Notes: generated from the sequence alone by a model not told the origin. Shown: positions 41,997-52,046, counted from the stretch's first letter. The stretch: 64,000 nt of DNA from Bifidobacterium breve (GCA_945878865.1 CAMCUD010000021.1:1-64000); one strand, 5' to 3'. Translations and numbers: made by a program.

Positions 41997-44543
41997 CTAC
42001 GCGCCCTCGGTCGGCCCGGCCCACCCGAGCGCGTGCTGGGGCAGGCGGTGGACGAAGTGCGCGCGCTCGAGCGCGTCGCTGCCTTGCAGCAGCTCGCCGG
42101 AGATCTCGTCGAGGACCGCGGCGAGCGCGAGGTGCGGCCCGTCGTCGCCGAGCAGGCCGGCGGGCTCGGCGAGGCGCAGTGCGGTGCGCGCCCGCAGCAC
42201 GTGGCGCTGGTCGTCGCGCAGGCGGCGCTCGCCCTCGGCAGGAAGCGCGTCGAGGTCGTCGGTCAGGCGCTCGAGCTGGTAGGCGACCGACCGCGGATTG
42301 CGCTCGTCGTGCAGGAGCAGCTCGAGGGCCGTCTCGAGCTGCGCGCGCGAGCGGTAGCGGCGGCGGTAGGTGATGATGCTCTCCGCCGCGGTGAGCGTGG
42401 ATTCCAGGACGAGGCTGCCGGCGCCGACGTCGTGCTGTGGCGTGAGCGTCGTGCGGACGAGCGCGACGAGCTGCAGCGCGCGCTCGAGCCGCCGGCCGGC
42501 GTCCAGGAACCTCCAACCGAGGTCGTGGACCATGCTCTCCTCACCGAGACCGCCGAGCGCGAGCAGCCCCTGGATCAGCCGCTGCATCGTCGCCTGGACG
42601 GCGGGTGACGTCGCGTCCTCGTGGCGGCGCAGGCGCAGCAGCTGGCGGTCCAGCGCGCCGATGACGAGCCACGTGTCGCCCGAGAGCTGGTCGCGGACCG
42701 CGTAGGCGGCCTGCAGCAGCGCCCGGACGGCGTGCGCGACGGTCCCCGGCCGCGACTCGTCGACGAGGAGTGCGAGCAGCTCCCCGCCGGGGGCGCTGCG
42801 CAGGGAGGGGTCGGCGAAGCCCGGGCCGGTCGCCGTGACGTCCGTGAGCGCCATGAGCAGCGTGGCGAGCGCGGCATCGCCCGCCTCGGTGCCGCCGCCC
42901 TGCAGTTCGTTGCGCCGGTCGTGGACCGTGCGCAGCAGGCGGACCGTCGCCTCCGCCCGCTCGGCGTAGCGCCCGAGCCACCACAGGTTCTCCGCGGCGC
43001 GGGCGGGCAGCGACGTCATCGGGTCGATCTGCTCGTGCGCCGGCCCACCCTCCAGCCAGAAGCCGGTCGCGCCTTCCGGCTCGGAGGCCAGGACCCACGT
43101 GTCCTTGCTGATCGCGCCGGCCTGGTTGGAGATCCGCGCGCCGTCGTCGGCGCCCGCGACCCGCGTCAGGCCACCGGGCATGACGGTGTACGAGTCGCGG
43201 CGCGCGACGGCGAACGTCCGCAGCACCGCGCGGCGCGCCTCCAGCCCGTCGTCGCCGAGGGTCGGCGTCGTCGACAGCGCGAGCGGCTCCTGGCCGACCC
43301 ACATCGCGGGGTGCGCGACGATCCGGTCGCGCAGCGCTTCGAGCTCGGCGGTGCTGCACTCCCAGCCGAGGATCGACGCCGGCCCGGCGCCGCGCGAGAC
43401 GGGCCGCAGGACGAGCTCTTCGAGGCGGTCGAGGACGACGCGGCGCTGCGCGTCGTCGCCGCACCACCAGCTCTCCGCGCTGGCCATCCGCGGCGCGCGG
43501 CCGAGCAGGTGCTCGCCGATCGCCGGCAGGAAGTGCATGAGCGCCGGGTTCTCCAGGACGCTCGCGCCCAGCGGGTTGACCACCGAGACGGTGCCGCGGC
43601 GGGTGGCCTCCACCAACCCCGCGACGCCGAGCTGCGAGTCGGGCTTGAGCTCGAGCGGGTCGCAGTACCAGCCATCAACGCGGCGCAGGATGACGTGGAC
43701 GGGCTCGAGTGCGCCCAGCGCGCCCATGTACACCCCGTCCGGGCGCACGACCAGATCGGCGCCCTCGACGAGCGGATAGCCGAGCGTCGAGGACAGGACG
43801 GCGTGCTCGAACGCCGTCTCGTTCCACGGGCCGGGCGTGAGGACGACGATGCGCGGGTCCTCGATGCCGGGCGGCGCCATCGCCTGCAGCGCGCCGCGCA
43901 GCGCGCGGAAGAAGGGCGCGAGCCGGTGCACGTTCGCGCCCCGGTAGAGGCTGGGCAGCACGCGCGAGACGACCGTGCGGTTCTCCAGCGCGTAGCCGAA
44001 CCCCGAGGGCGCCTGCGTCCGGTCGGCGACGACGCGCCACGTGCCGTCGCCGTCGCGGCCCAGGTCCGCGGCGTAGAGGAAGAGCTGCGTGTCGCCGCCG
44101 AGGCGCACCCCGTGGCAGGGCCGCAGGAACCCGGCGTGGCCGAAGACGACCTCGGGCGGCAGCAGCCCGCGCCGCAGCAGGTCGCGCTCGCCGTAGAGGT
44201 CGTCGAGGACGAGGTTCAGCAGCTCGGCGCGCTCGATGACGGCCGACTCGATGCCCTGCCATTCGCGGCTGGAGACGAGGGTCGGGACCGGATCGAACTG
44301 CCACGAGCGGCTGGCGGGCGCGGCGGCGGACGTGCCGTTCGCGCCGTACGCGTGGTAGACGACGCCGTCCTGATCGAGCAGGCGGCTGCTCTCCTCACGG
44401 CGGCGCAGCAGCTCCTCCGTGCCCAGCTCGCTCAGCGCGCCCGCCAGCTCGGCCCAGTGCGCGCGCGGCAGCCCGGCGGCGTCGAGCATCTCGTCGTGGC
44501 GGCCGGGCGGCTGCGCGTAGGCGGATGAGGTCGTCGTGATCAC
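41997..44543 (-). CDS. Circularly permuted ATP-grasp and Alpha-E fusion protein
   Basis: 848 residues. Residues about 10-500 form the circularly permuted ATP-grasp domain (PGPWNETAFEHAVLSSTLGY, LVEGADLVVRPDGVYMGALG, DPLELKPDSQLGVAGLVEAT, KDTWVLAS); residues about 520-840 form the Alpha-E domain (LPARAAENLWWLGRYAERAE, GDTWLVIGALDRQLLRLRR, RRYRSRAQLETALELLLHDE). The two are separate genes in many genomes, and here one polypeptide. Predicted activity is ATP-dependent amide (peptide-like) bond formation, but the product is not known. It is followed 2 bp later by a transglutaminase. Confidence 0.93.
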   Translation of the reverse strand: MITTTSSAYAQPPGRHDEMLDAAGLPRAHWAELAGALSELGTEELLRRREESSRLLDQDGVVYHAYGANGTSAAAPASRSWQFDPVPTLVSSREWQGIESAVIERAELLNLVLDDLYGERDLLRRGLLPPEVVFGHAGFLRPCHGVRLGGDTQLFLYAADLGRDGDGTWRVVADRTQAPSGFGYALENRTVVSRVLPSLYRGANVHRLAPFFRALRGALQAMAPPGIEDPRIVVLTPGPWNETAFEHAVLSSTLGYPLVEGADLVVRPDGVYMGALGALEPVHVILRRVDGWYCDPLELKPDSQLGVAGLVEATRRGTVSVVNPLGASVLENPALMHFLPAIGEHLLGRAPRMASAESWWCGDDAQRRVVLDRLEELVLRPVSRGAGPASILGWECSTAELEALRDRIVAHPAMWVGQEPLALSTTPTLGDDGLEARRAVLRTFAVARRDSYTVMPGGLTRVAGADDGARISNQAGAISKDTWVLASEPEGATGFWLEGGPAHEQIDPMTSLPARAAENLWWLGRYAERAEATVRLLRTVHDRRNELQGGGTEAGDAALATLLMALTDVTATGPGFADPSLRSAPGGELLALLVDESRPGTVAHAVRALLQAAYAVRDQLSGDTWLVIGALDRQLLRLRRHEDATSPAVQATMQRLIQGLLALGGLGEESMVHDLGWRFLDAGRRLERALQLVALVRTTLTPQHDVGAGSLVLESTLTAAESIITYRRRYRSRAQLETALELLLHDERNPRSVAYQLERLTDDLDALPAEGERRLRDDQRHVLRARTALRLAEPAGLLGDDGPHLALAAVLDEISGELLQGSDALERAHFVHRLPQHALGWAGPTEGA

Positions 44544-44558
44544 GGGTCCACCGGAGGC

Positions 44559-47500
44559 TCAGCGCTGCGACGGGCGGCGCAGATCGAGCGTGCGAGGGTA
44601 TTCACCGGGGACGACGGGCGGCGGCACGTCCACCGGGCCGGGGGTGTGCCCGGCGGCTTCGAAGCGGTTGGAGCGGCGCGATTGCGCCTCGCTGGCGTTG
44701 ACCGGGAACGTCTCGTAGGCCCGCCCGCCGGGATGGACGACGTGGTACGTGCACCCGCCCAGCGACCGCGAGCCCCACGCGTCGAGGACGTCGAACACCA
44801 GCGGGCTGTGGATGCCGATCGTGGGATGCAGCGCCGACCACGGCTGCCACGCGCGGTAGCGCACGCCGGCGACGAGCTCCCCCGGCGTGCCAGTGGGCTG
44901 CAGCGGGATCCGCTCGCCGTTGCAGGTGATGACGTGCCGCCCGTCGATCGCCCCGGTCACCCGCACCTGCAGGCGCTCGAGCGACGAGTCGACGTACCGC
45001 GCGGTGCCGGCGCCGGACTCCTCGCCGAGCACGTGCCATGGCTCGATCGCCATCCGCAGCTCGAGCGTCACGCCGTCCACGTGCGCGGTCCCCAGGTGCG
45101 GGAACCGGAACTCCAGGAACGGGTCGAGCCAGTTCGGGTCGAACCCCACGTCGCCGTGGTTGATCTCCGCGACCACCGCGCGGATGTCCTGCTCGCACCA
45201 CCACGGCAGGAGGAAGCGGTCGTGCAGCTCGGTGCCCCAGCGCACGAGCGGGCCGGTGTACGGCTCGTGCCAGAACCGGGCGACCAGCGCGCGCACGAGC
45301 AGCGCCTGGACGAGCGCCATCTGCGGGTGCGGCGGCATCTCGAAGCCGCGCAGCTCCACGATCCCGAGCCGACCGGTCTCGGACCCGGGGTTGAAGAGCT
45401 TGTCGATGCAGAACTCGGCTCGGTGCGTGTTGCCCGTGAGGTCGGTGAGCAGGTTGCGCAAAAGGCGGTCGACCTGCCAGGCCGGGGTGAAGCCGTCCTC
45501 CTCCTCGGCCAGGCGGGCCATCTCGTTGAAGGCGATCTCCAGCTCGTAGAGGTTCTCGTGGCGCGCCTCGTCGACCCGCGGCGCCTGGCTCGTCGGGCCC
45601 ACGAACCGGCCGCTGAACAGGTAGGACAGCGACGGGTGGTGCTGCCAGTACGTGACCATGCTGCGCAGCAGGTCGGGGCGGCGCAGGAACGGGCTGTCCG
45701 GCGGCGTCGTTCCCCCGAGTGTCAGGTGGGCGCCGCCGCCGGTGCCGGTGTGGACGCCGTCGAGGGCGAACTTCTCCGCGGCGAGGCCCACGGCCCGGGC
45801 GTGCGCGTAGAGCGTCTCGGTCTGGGCGACGAGCTCCTCCCAGCTCGAGGACGGGTGGATGTTGACCTCGATGACGCCCGGGTCCGGCGTGACGCTGAAG
45901 CTCTTCGACGCGCCGCCTCCCGGCGGGGCGTAGCCCTCGACGACCACCGGGGTCCCGGCGGCGCGGGCGGCGTCTTCGACGATCCGCAGCAGCTCCGCGG
46001 CGTGGGCGAGCTCGTCGATCGGCGGGAGGAACACGTGGACGCGTCCGTCGCGAACCTCCACGCAGAGCGCGGTGATCGGGGGCGGGTCGACCTCCTCGAC
46101 GGGCGCGCGGGCGGGTTCGCCCTCGGGCGCGCCGACCGCCGCGAATCGCGACGGCTCCGGGTCGGGGACCGGCGGGGTCCAGGTCAGCGCGTCGAGCGGC
46201 AGGCGCAGGCCGACGGGCGAGTCGCCGGGGATGAGGAACAGCCGGCCGCGGCGCAGGTGCCAGCGCCCGGTGCGCCAGTGCGCGTCGCCGACGCCGCGCT
46301 GCAGGGGCAGCGCCCAGCCGACCGGCGCACCGCGGTCCTCGTCGAGCTCGCGGACGAGCTGCGCCCGCGCGTCTCCGTCGCCGAGTTCGTCCGGGTCGTC
46401 GAGTGGGGGCGGCTCGCCGCCCGGCAGGCGCGCCTCGTCCCACAGCCGCGCCAGCGGATCCTCGTACGCGGGGACCGGGGCGTCAGGCAGATCGAGCACG
46501 CCGGCGATCGTCTCCATCACGGCGCGTGCGTCGTCGGCCGTCGCGTCGCCGGGCTCCCCGACCGGGTGGGCGAGCAGCGTCCGGTCGCGCCACAGCGGCA
46601 CGCCATCGGTGCGCCAGCGCACGCGGATGTCCCACCGGGGCAGCGGCTCACCGGGGTACCACTTGCCCTGGCCGTGCTGGATGAGCGCGCCCGGGGCGAC
46701 GTCGTCGGCCAGCCGCAGCGCCAGGTCCACCGCCAGCGCGTGCTTCGCCGGGCCGAGCGCGGCGGTGTTCCACTCGTCGGCATCCGTCCCGGTGCGCGCG
46801 ACGAACGTCGGCTCGCCGCCCATCGTCAGGCGCACGTCGCCTTCGTCGAGCGCCTCGTCCACTGCACGGCCGAGCGCGTCGATTCGCTCCCACTGCTCGG
46901 GGGTGTACGGCAGCGTGACGCGCGGGCGTTCCTCGTGGCGGGTCACGGTGTTCGAGAACTCGAAGTCGACGGCCCCGCGGCTGACGGCTCCGGCGATCGG
47001 CGCCGACGCGGCGGGCGTCGGCGTGCACGACAGCGGGATGTGCCCCTCGCCGGTGAGCAGCCCCGAGGTCGCGTCGAGCCCGATCCACCCGGCGCCCGGC
47101 ACGTACGCCTCGGCCCAGGCGTGCAGGTCGGTGAAGTCCTGCTGGACACTGGGGCGGTCGTTGACGACCGCCGCCTCGTCCTCGGCGAGCTGGACGAGGT
47201 ACCCGGAGGCGAATCGCGCCGCGATGCCGAGCTGGCGCAGCGCCTGCACCAGCAGCCACGCGCTGTCCCGGCAGGAGCCGACGCCTCGCGTCAGCGTCTC
47301 GTCCGGGGTGAGGACGCCGGGCTCCATCCGCACCGAGTAGTCGACGCTCGCGCGGACGCGCCGGTTGATCTCGATGAGCAGGTCGATGGTCTGCTGCCGC
47401 TCGTCGGGCAGCGTGTCGAGCCAGCGGGCGAACGCGGGGGTGGCCGGGTCGGCGGCGAGGTAGGGCGCGAGGTCGTGGGCGAGCGCCGGCTCGTAGGCGA

Positions 47501-47810
47501 ACGGCCAGGCCTTCGCGTCCTCCTCGACGAAGAAGTCGAACGGGTTGATCACCGTCATGTCGGCGAGCAGGTCGACCGTGACGCTGAACTCCGCCGTCGG
47601 CTCGGGGAGGACGATGCGCGCGAGGTGGTTGCCGAACGGGTCCTGCTGCCAGTTGACGAAGTGCTCGGCCGGTTCGATCTTCAGCGAGTAGGCGAGGATC
47701 GGCGTGCGGCAGTGCGGCGCGGGCCGCAGCCGGATGGTCTGCGGCCCGAGCTCGGCGGGGCCGTCGTAGCGGTACACCGTGCGGTGCTCGAGGGCGACCG
47801 TGATGCTCAC
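44559..47810 (-). CDS. Transglutaminase-DUF2126 protein, first gene of the amidoligase operon
   Basis: 1083 residues from ATG 47810. An N-terminal transglutaminase-N domain (VALEHRTVYRYDGPAELGPQ, about 5-24), a core with the Cys in RGVGSCRDSAWLLVQALRQL (about 175-194), His in FTDLHAWAEAYVPGAG (about 223-238) and Asp in GLDATSGL, then the long DUF2126 region (about 290-1050; LTMGGEPTFVARTGTDADEW, VEGYAPPGGGASKSFSVTPD, ALDGVHTGTGGGAHLTLGGT-like motifs with many acidic and His residues). DUF2126 resembles a glutamine-synthetase-like/amidoligase fold in published predictions. A 15-bp gap leads to the ATP-grasp gene. Confidence 0.93.
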   Translation of the reverse strand: MSITVALEHRTVYRYDGPAELGPQTIRLRPAPHCRTPILAYSLKIEPAEHFVNWQQDPFGNHLARIVLPEPTAEFSVTVDLLADMTVINPFDFFVEEDAKAWPFAYEPALAHDLAPYLAADPATPAFARWLDTLPDERQQTIDLLIEINRRVRASVDYSVRMEPGVLTPDETLTRGVGSCRDSAWLLVQALRQLGIAARFASGYLVQLAEDEAAVVNDRPSVQQDFTDLHAWAEAYVPGAGWIGLDATSGLLTGEGHIPLSCTPTPAASAPIAGAVSRGAVDFEFSNTVTRHEERPRVTLPYTPEQWERIDALGRAVDEALDEGDVRLTMGGEPTFVARTGTDADEWNTAALGPAKHALAVDLALRLADDVAPGALIQHGQGKWYPGEPLPRWDIRVRWRTDGVPLWRDRTLLAHPVGEPGDATADDARAVMETIAGVLDLPDAPVPAYEDPLARLWDEARLPGGEPPPLDDPDELGDGDARAQLVRELDEDRGAPVGWALPLQRGVGDAHWRTGRWHLRRGRLFLIPGDSPVGLRLPLDALTWTPPVPDPEPSRFAAVGAPEGEPARAPVEEVDPPPITALCVEVRDGRVHVFLPPIDELAHAAELLRIVEDAARAAGTPVVVEGYAPPGGGASKSFSVTPDPGVIEVNIHPSSSWEELVAQTETLYAHARAVGLAAEKFALDGVHTGTGGGAHLTLGGTTPPDSPFLRRPDLLRSMVTYWQHHPSLSYLFSGRFVGPTSQAPRVDEARHENLYELEIAFNEMARLAEEEDGFTPAWQVDRLLRNLLTDLTGNTHRAEFCIDKLFNPGSETGRLGIVELRGFEMPPHPQMALVQALLVRALVARFWHEPYTGPLVRWGTELHDRFLLPWWCEQDIRAVVAEINHGDVGFDPNWLDPFLEFRFPHLGTAHVDGVTLELRMAIEPWHVLGEESGAGTARYVDSSLERLQVRVTGAIDGRHVITCNGERIPLQPTGTPGELVAGVRYRAWQPWSALHPTIGIHSPLVFDVLDAWGSRSLGGCTYHVVHPGGRAYETFPVNASEAQSRRSNRFEAAGHTPGPVDVPPPVVPGEYPRTLDLRRPSQR

Positions 47811-47903
47811 CGGCCGATCCTAGGTTTGGCCTGCACCGCGGCGGTATCGCCGGGCGGTCGGTGCCGGCGGGGCACGATGCGCCACCGTGTCGACCGGGGT
47901 GTG

Positions 47904-47936
47904 GCCGAAACCGGTCCGATCTCGACCGGTTTCGGC
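47904..47936 (-). terminator. Hairpin downstream of the BNR-like gene
   Basis: A perfect 13-bp stem GCCGAAACCGGTC / GACCGGTTTCGGC with a 7-nt loop, 16 bp after the stop at 47952 on the minus strand and 94 bp before the DUF2126 start at 47810. Most simply a terminator; the lack of a T tract leaves an operator possible. Confidence 0.55.
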
Positions 47937-47951
47937 GTCACCCCCGGCGGG

Positions 47952-50405
47952 TCAGCGCGTGATCCGGAAGGCCAGCACCTTCGCCTTGCCGACGTTGCCC
48001 GCCGCGTCAATCGGCGTGACGACCGCCTGATAGCGACCGGCGCGCAGCTTCTTGCCGCCGACCTTCAGCGCGATCTTCACGCTGCCCGCCCCGGCGCCCG
48101 CGGCGACGGTCTTCGTCAGCACCGTCGTGGCGATGACGCAGCGCTTGCCCTTCTTGGCCTTCGTCGAGCAGCTCTTGCCCTTCTTGCGGCCGCGCTTGAG
48201 GGACTGGATCTGCACGCGGACCTTCCCACCCTCGGTCGGCTGGAACGCCACGGTCAGCGCGCCGCCGCGCGTGATCGAGGCGGACGCCAGCGTCGCCTTG
48301 GCCAGCGACGGGGCGGTCGTGTCCTTCGCCGGGACGACGTTCTGCCCGCCGCCGCCCGCGCCACCACCGGCCGGGGGAGGCGCCGGGGCGTCCGAGGGCG
48401 GGTTGACGACGACGCCGCTCAGCGGGGTCATGACGTACACGGCGAGCGGGAGCTGGTTGTCGCCGTTGGAATCGGCCTTGATCTCCGCCTTCAGCCGCTT
48501 GCCCAGGTCGGCGGAGGTCAGCTTGTACGTCGCGCCCTTCTGGCCGGACAGCGTCTCGCAGGACGAGCCGTCGGCCTCGCAGCGGATCCACTGGCGCGCG
48601 TACGTGGTGCCCGGGTACTCCCACTTGCCGACGTTGGCCGAGAGCGACTCGCCGACCTCGGCCTTGCCGACGAGGAACGGCGCGACGAGATTCGTCGCCT
48701 GCTTGGGGAGAATCTCATTCGACGGGTTGCTGAAGTCCGTCGTCGCACTGCCCTCGGAGTTCTTGCCGGTGACCTTCACCATGATGCGCTGGGTGACGTC
48801 GGCGTCGGTCAGCGTGTACGTGCCGCCGTTCACACCTGCCGTCGTCCGGACGAAGACGCACGAGCTCGTGTTGGTGTTCGTGCAGCGGAACCACTTCGCG
48901 GTGTACGAATCCGCGCTCGGGTTGAAGAACAGGCCGCTCGGCGTCAGGGTGTCGCCGGAGTACTTCAGCGCGCTCGTCAGCGTCGGATTCCACATCTGGC
49001 TGTAGCCCGGCAGGACCGTGGGGTCACCGCCGATCGAGCCGTACGTGTCGCTGCCCGCGTCGACCGAGACGAACGTGTCGACGTCGTTCTCCGCGGTGAC
49101 GACGATGCGGACCCACTTGTTCTTGTCGTCCTTGCTGAGGGTGTACGTCGGCTGGTCCGCGCCGTCGATGTCGGTGCAGGACCCGGTGGACGACGTGGTG
49201 CAGCGCTGCCACTGGAACGTGTAGTCGATCTGCTTCGTGCCGTTCCAGTTGCCCTCGTGGCCGGTGAGAGTCTGGCCGACGGTCTTCGTGCCGGTGATGT
49301 ACGGCTTGTTCGCTGCCGTGCCGTCGTTGGACGGCGGCACGAGCGTGAGCGCGTATCCGCCGCCGCCGTCACTGCCGGCGATGTACGTCAGCGGAAGCGT
49401 GGGGACCTTCGCGATCGTCCAGAAGATGTTGTGGCCGCCGAGCCCGGTGTCCTCGACGTGGCGCCAGTCGACCGGCCCGGGGTTCAGGACGTTGTCGTTG
49501 CGCGCCCGGCCGACCCACAGGCCCGCGTCCGTGGCGGCGTAGATCCGCGTGCGGCTCGCGACGTTGCGGATGACCATGCCGCGGACCGTTCCGCCGTTCA
49601 TGGCCTTCGAGCCCGTGCCGTTGATCGACGACCACGTGAGGCCGGCGTTGACCGTGCGGTACACGCCGTCGGTGGTGCCCGCGTAGTAGATGAGCGGGTT
49701 CTGCGTGTCCTTGTAGATGCGCAGGGTCGTGGCGGGGATGCCGTCGCCGGCGAACGTCCAGGACGCGCCGCCGTCGAGCGAACGGAAGACGCCGCTGCTC
49801 GTCGCCGCGAGCACCGTGCCGGGGACGAACGACGTCAGGCTCCACACCGTCGTCGCCGGCGGGATGCCGTTGCCCGGCTGCGGCGGGATCCAGGTGTTGC
49901 CGCCGTCGTTGCTGCGGTACACGCCGCTGGAGAAGCCGCCCACCAGCAGCGGGCCGCCCGTGAGGCCGAGGATCGCCTGCACGGCGGTGTTGAGCTTCTT
50001 CGGGTTCTTCGGATCGTCCTCCGGGCCCTGGGCGACGGGCTGCCACGCGCCGCCGCCGGTCGAGGCGAACAGGCCGGCGCTCGTGCCGGCGAGCATCCGG
50101 CTGCCGTCGGCGTACACGGCGCGGACATCCTTCGCGCCGGGGACGCCCTCGAGGCCGGCGTTGAACGCCGACCAGCTCACGCCGCCGGTCGTCGACCGGA
50201 AGACGCCGTCACCCTCGGTCGCCGCGTAGACCGTCGTCGGAATCTGCCCGGTCGTGTACTCGCGGACATGGTCGGGCACCGGCGCGCTCAGTCCTGGGAG
50301 GCTCACCCACGGCGGGGTGATCGCCTGCGCTGGACCAGCGAGGAGGGTGGCGCCGCCGAGAAGCAGCACGACGGACAGGACGAGACGACGGGCATGACGC
50401 AGCAT
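47952..50405 (-). CDS. Exported BNR-like propeller with Ig-like and basic C-terminal domains
   Basis: 817 residues from ATG 50405 with a signal peptide (MLRHARRLVLSVVLLLGGAT, cleavage near AQA-IT). BNR/sortilin-like blades cover about 50-310 (YAATEGDGVFRSTTGGVSW, GVYRSNDGGNTWIPPQPG, GVFRSLDGGASWTF). Three Ig-like repeats follow with paired Cys (QWQRCTTSSTGSCTDIDGAD, KWFRCTNTNTSSCVFVRT, QWIRCEADGSSCETL). A Pro/Gly-rich linker (PAPPPAGGGAGGGGQ) leads to a basic C-terminal domain (SLKRGRKKGKSCSTKAKKG). No sialidase active site is visible. A cell-surface scaffold is likely. Confidence 0.88.
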   Translation of the reverse strand: MLRHARRLVLSVVLLLGGATLLAGPAQAITPPWVSLPGLSAPVPDHVREYTTGQIPTTVYAATEGDGVFRSTTGGVSWSAFNAGLEGVPGAKDVRAVYADGSRMLAGTSAGLFASTGGGAWQPVAQGPEDDPKNPKKLNTAVQAILGLTGGPLLVGGFSSGVYRSNDGGNTWIPPQPGNGIPPATTVWSLTSFVPGTVLAATSSGVFRSLDGGASWTFAGDGIPATTLRIYKDTQNPLIYYAGTTDGVYRTVNAGLTWSSINGTGSKAMNGGTVRGMVIRNVASRTRIYAATDAGLWVGRARNDNVLNPGPVDWRHVEDTGLGGHNIFWTIAKVPTLPLTYIAGSDGGGGYALTLVPPSNDGTAANKPYITGTKTVGQTLTGHEGNWNGTKQIDYTFQWQRCTTSSTGSCTDIDGADQPTYTLSKDDKNKWVRIVVTAENDVDTFVSVDAGSDTYGSIGGDPTVLPGYSQMWNPTLTSALKYSGDTLTPSGLFFNPSADSYTAKWFRCTNTNTSSCVFVRTTAGVNGGTYTLTDADVTQRIMVKVTGKNSEGSATTDFSNPSNEILPKQATNLVAPFLVGKAEVGESLSANVGKWEYPGTTYARQWIRCEADGSSCETLSGQKGATYKLTSADLGKRLKAEIKADSNGDNQLPLAVYVMTPLSGVVVNPPSDAPAPPPAGGGAGGGGQNVVPAKDTTAPSLAKATLASASITRGGALTVAFQPTEGGKVRVQIQSLKRGRKKGKSCSTKAKKGKRCVIATTVLTKTVAAGAGAGSVKIALKVGGKKLRAGRYQAVVTPIDAAGNVGKAKVLAFRITR

Positions 50406-50513
50406 GGAACGGAACTCCGGGTCGAGGAAGGCAGTGCTGCCAGGAGAACGGGCGACGCCGCGCGAACTTACGCGCGGCGCCGCATCCTTCCAAAATCCCC
50501 GATTTCAGGGAGG

Positions 50514-52016
50514 TCAGCGCTTCAGCGTGACTGCCTGCGCGCCCGTGATCTTCGCGCCCTGGGCCGGGGTGAACGTGACCGCCAGGGCGAGCTTCGCGCT
50601 GCGCGCCCGGCGCAGCTTCCGCTTGCCGGTCTTGGTGAAGCGCACCTTCACCGCGACCTTCTTCGCGCCCGACGCCTTGGCCGCGCCCTTGGCGACGACC
50701 TTGCCGGCCCGCGTCGCGACGACGGCGACCCTGCCCTTGCCGGGCGCCTGGACGTCGACGACGAAGCCGCGCTTCAGCGCCTTGCCGAGCTTGATCGCGC
50801 GGGCCTTCAGGGCGATGGTCGTCACGTCGGCGTTCTGCGGAGCGACGTTCGGCCCGGCGCCCTTCACGACGTTCTCGCACCCGGACACGACGTCGTTGGC
50901 GTCGACGTACGCGGTGTCCGTCCCGACGCCGCAGTCGATCTGGTCGACCTCGCCGTCCTGGGCGTAGATCGTGTCGTTGCCGTACGGCATGCGGCACTGG
51001 ATCCAGTGGCACGTCGAGCCGGTCGTGTCGCCGTTGATCGTGTCGCGGCCGGGCCCGCCGGTGACGATGTCGTTGCCGTACCCGCCGGCGACCTGATCGT
51101 TGCCCGGGCCGCCGTCGACCTCGTCATCGAGGTCGAACGCGTTGAGCTTGTCGTCGCCGCCGTTGCCGACGAGCTTGGACCCCGACGTGTCGGTGTTGAA
51201 GATCGTGAACTCCTCGGCGTCGTTGCCGCCCACGAGGGTGGCCGCGGCGTTGAGGTAGATCTTCTCCAGGCCCGTGACGTTGTCGTTCTCGCCGGGGCGC
51301 CCGTCGTTCGCTGCGCCGTCCTGCGAGACGCTGATCGGCGGCTGGCGCTGACCGGACTCGACCATCCAGTCGCCGTCGGTCTGGTCGTAGCCCGCGCCGC
51401 CGTCGATGACGTCGGAGAACTGGTCGCGGAAGCCGTCGCCCTTGAGCTTGTCGTCGCCGCCCTCGCCGAAGAGCTGGTCGTTGCCGGCCTGGCCCTCGAG
51501 CTCGTCGTTGCCGTCGCCGCCGCGCAGGACGTCGTCGCCGGGGCCGCCGACCATCTTGTCGTTGCCCGGGCCGCCGAGCAGCGTCTCGGCGCGCTCGCCG
51601 AAGGCCGAGCCGCGCAGCGTGTCGTCACCCGCGCCGCCGTCGACGGTGATCGCGACCGACGCGGAGAGCTTCTCCGCGGCGTTGACGATGTCGTTGCCGT
51701 CGCCGGTCTCGACGCGGATCGCGGCGGGCATCGGGCAGGTCACCGCGGTGAACCCTTCGATCTCCGCGGTGCAGAGGCCGCCGGACTCCGGGGCGTAGGT
51801 GTCGTCGAAGCGCAGGTTGCCGGTGGCGTCGACGTCGAAGGCGATGAAGTTCTTCTCGCCGGGGTTGGCCCTGAAGACCAAGACACCCCCTTCGCTGCTG
51901 AGGGTGCCGGCTTGAGCCGAGGCGGCGCCGACGGCGCCGAGGCAGAGGGCGAGCAGGGCCGTGAGCAGGCCGGCGCGCCGGATGAGGCGGATATGGGTGA
52001 AGGTGGAGGTCGTCAT
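50514..52016 (-). CDS. RTX-type calcium-binding exported protein, copy 1
   Basis: 500 residues from ATG 52016, with GGGTGGAG close upstream and a signal peptide ending near AQAG (RLIRRAGLLTALLALCLGAV). RTX nonapeptides GGxGxDxLx lie at about 120-220 and 280-350 (GGPGNDKMVGGPGDDVLRGG, GNDELEGQAGNDQLFGEGG, GGYGNDIVTGGPGRDTINGD), expected to form a Ca-filled beta-roll. A basic C-terminus (FVVDVQAPGKGRVAVVATRA) matches that of copy 2 and other exported proteins. Unlike most RTX proteins it carries a Sec signal peptide and no type I secretion genes are seen. Same length as copy 2 at 54519. Confidence 0.92.
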   Translation of the reverse strand: MTTSTFTHIRLIRRAGLLTALLALCLGAVGAASAQAGTLSSEGGVLVFRANPGEKNFIAFDVDATGNLRFDDTYAPESGGLCTAEIEGFTAVTCPMPAAIRVETGDGNDIVNAAEKLSASVAITVDGGAGDDTLRGSAFGERAETLLGGPGNDKMVGGPGDDVLRGGDGNDELEGQAGNDQLFGEGGDDKLKGDGFRDQFSDVIDGGAGYDQTDGDWMVESGQRQPPISVSQDGAANDGRPGENDNVTGLEKIYLNAAATLVGGNDAEEFTIFNTDTSGSKLVGNGGDDKLNAFDLDDEVDGGPGNDQVAGGYGNDIVTGGPGRDTINGDTTGSTCHWIQCRMPYGNDTIYAQDGEVDQIDCGVGTDTAYVDANDVVSGCENVVKGAGPNVAPQNADVTTIALKARAIKLGKALKRGFVVDVQAPGKGRVAVVATRAGKVVAKGAAKASGAKKVAVKVRFTKTGKRKLRRARSAKLALAVTFTPAQGAKITGAQAVTLKR

Positions 52017-52046
52017 GGCTCCACCCTTCCGCGCGAGTGCCCGCGC

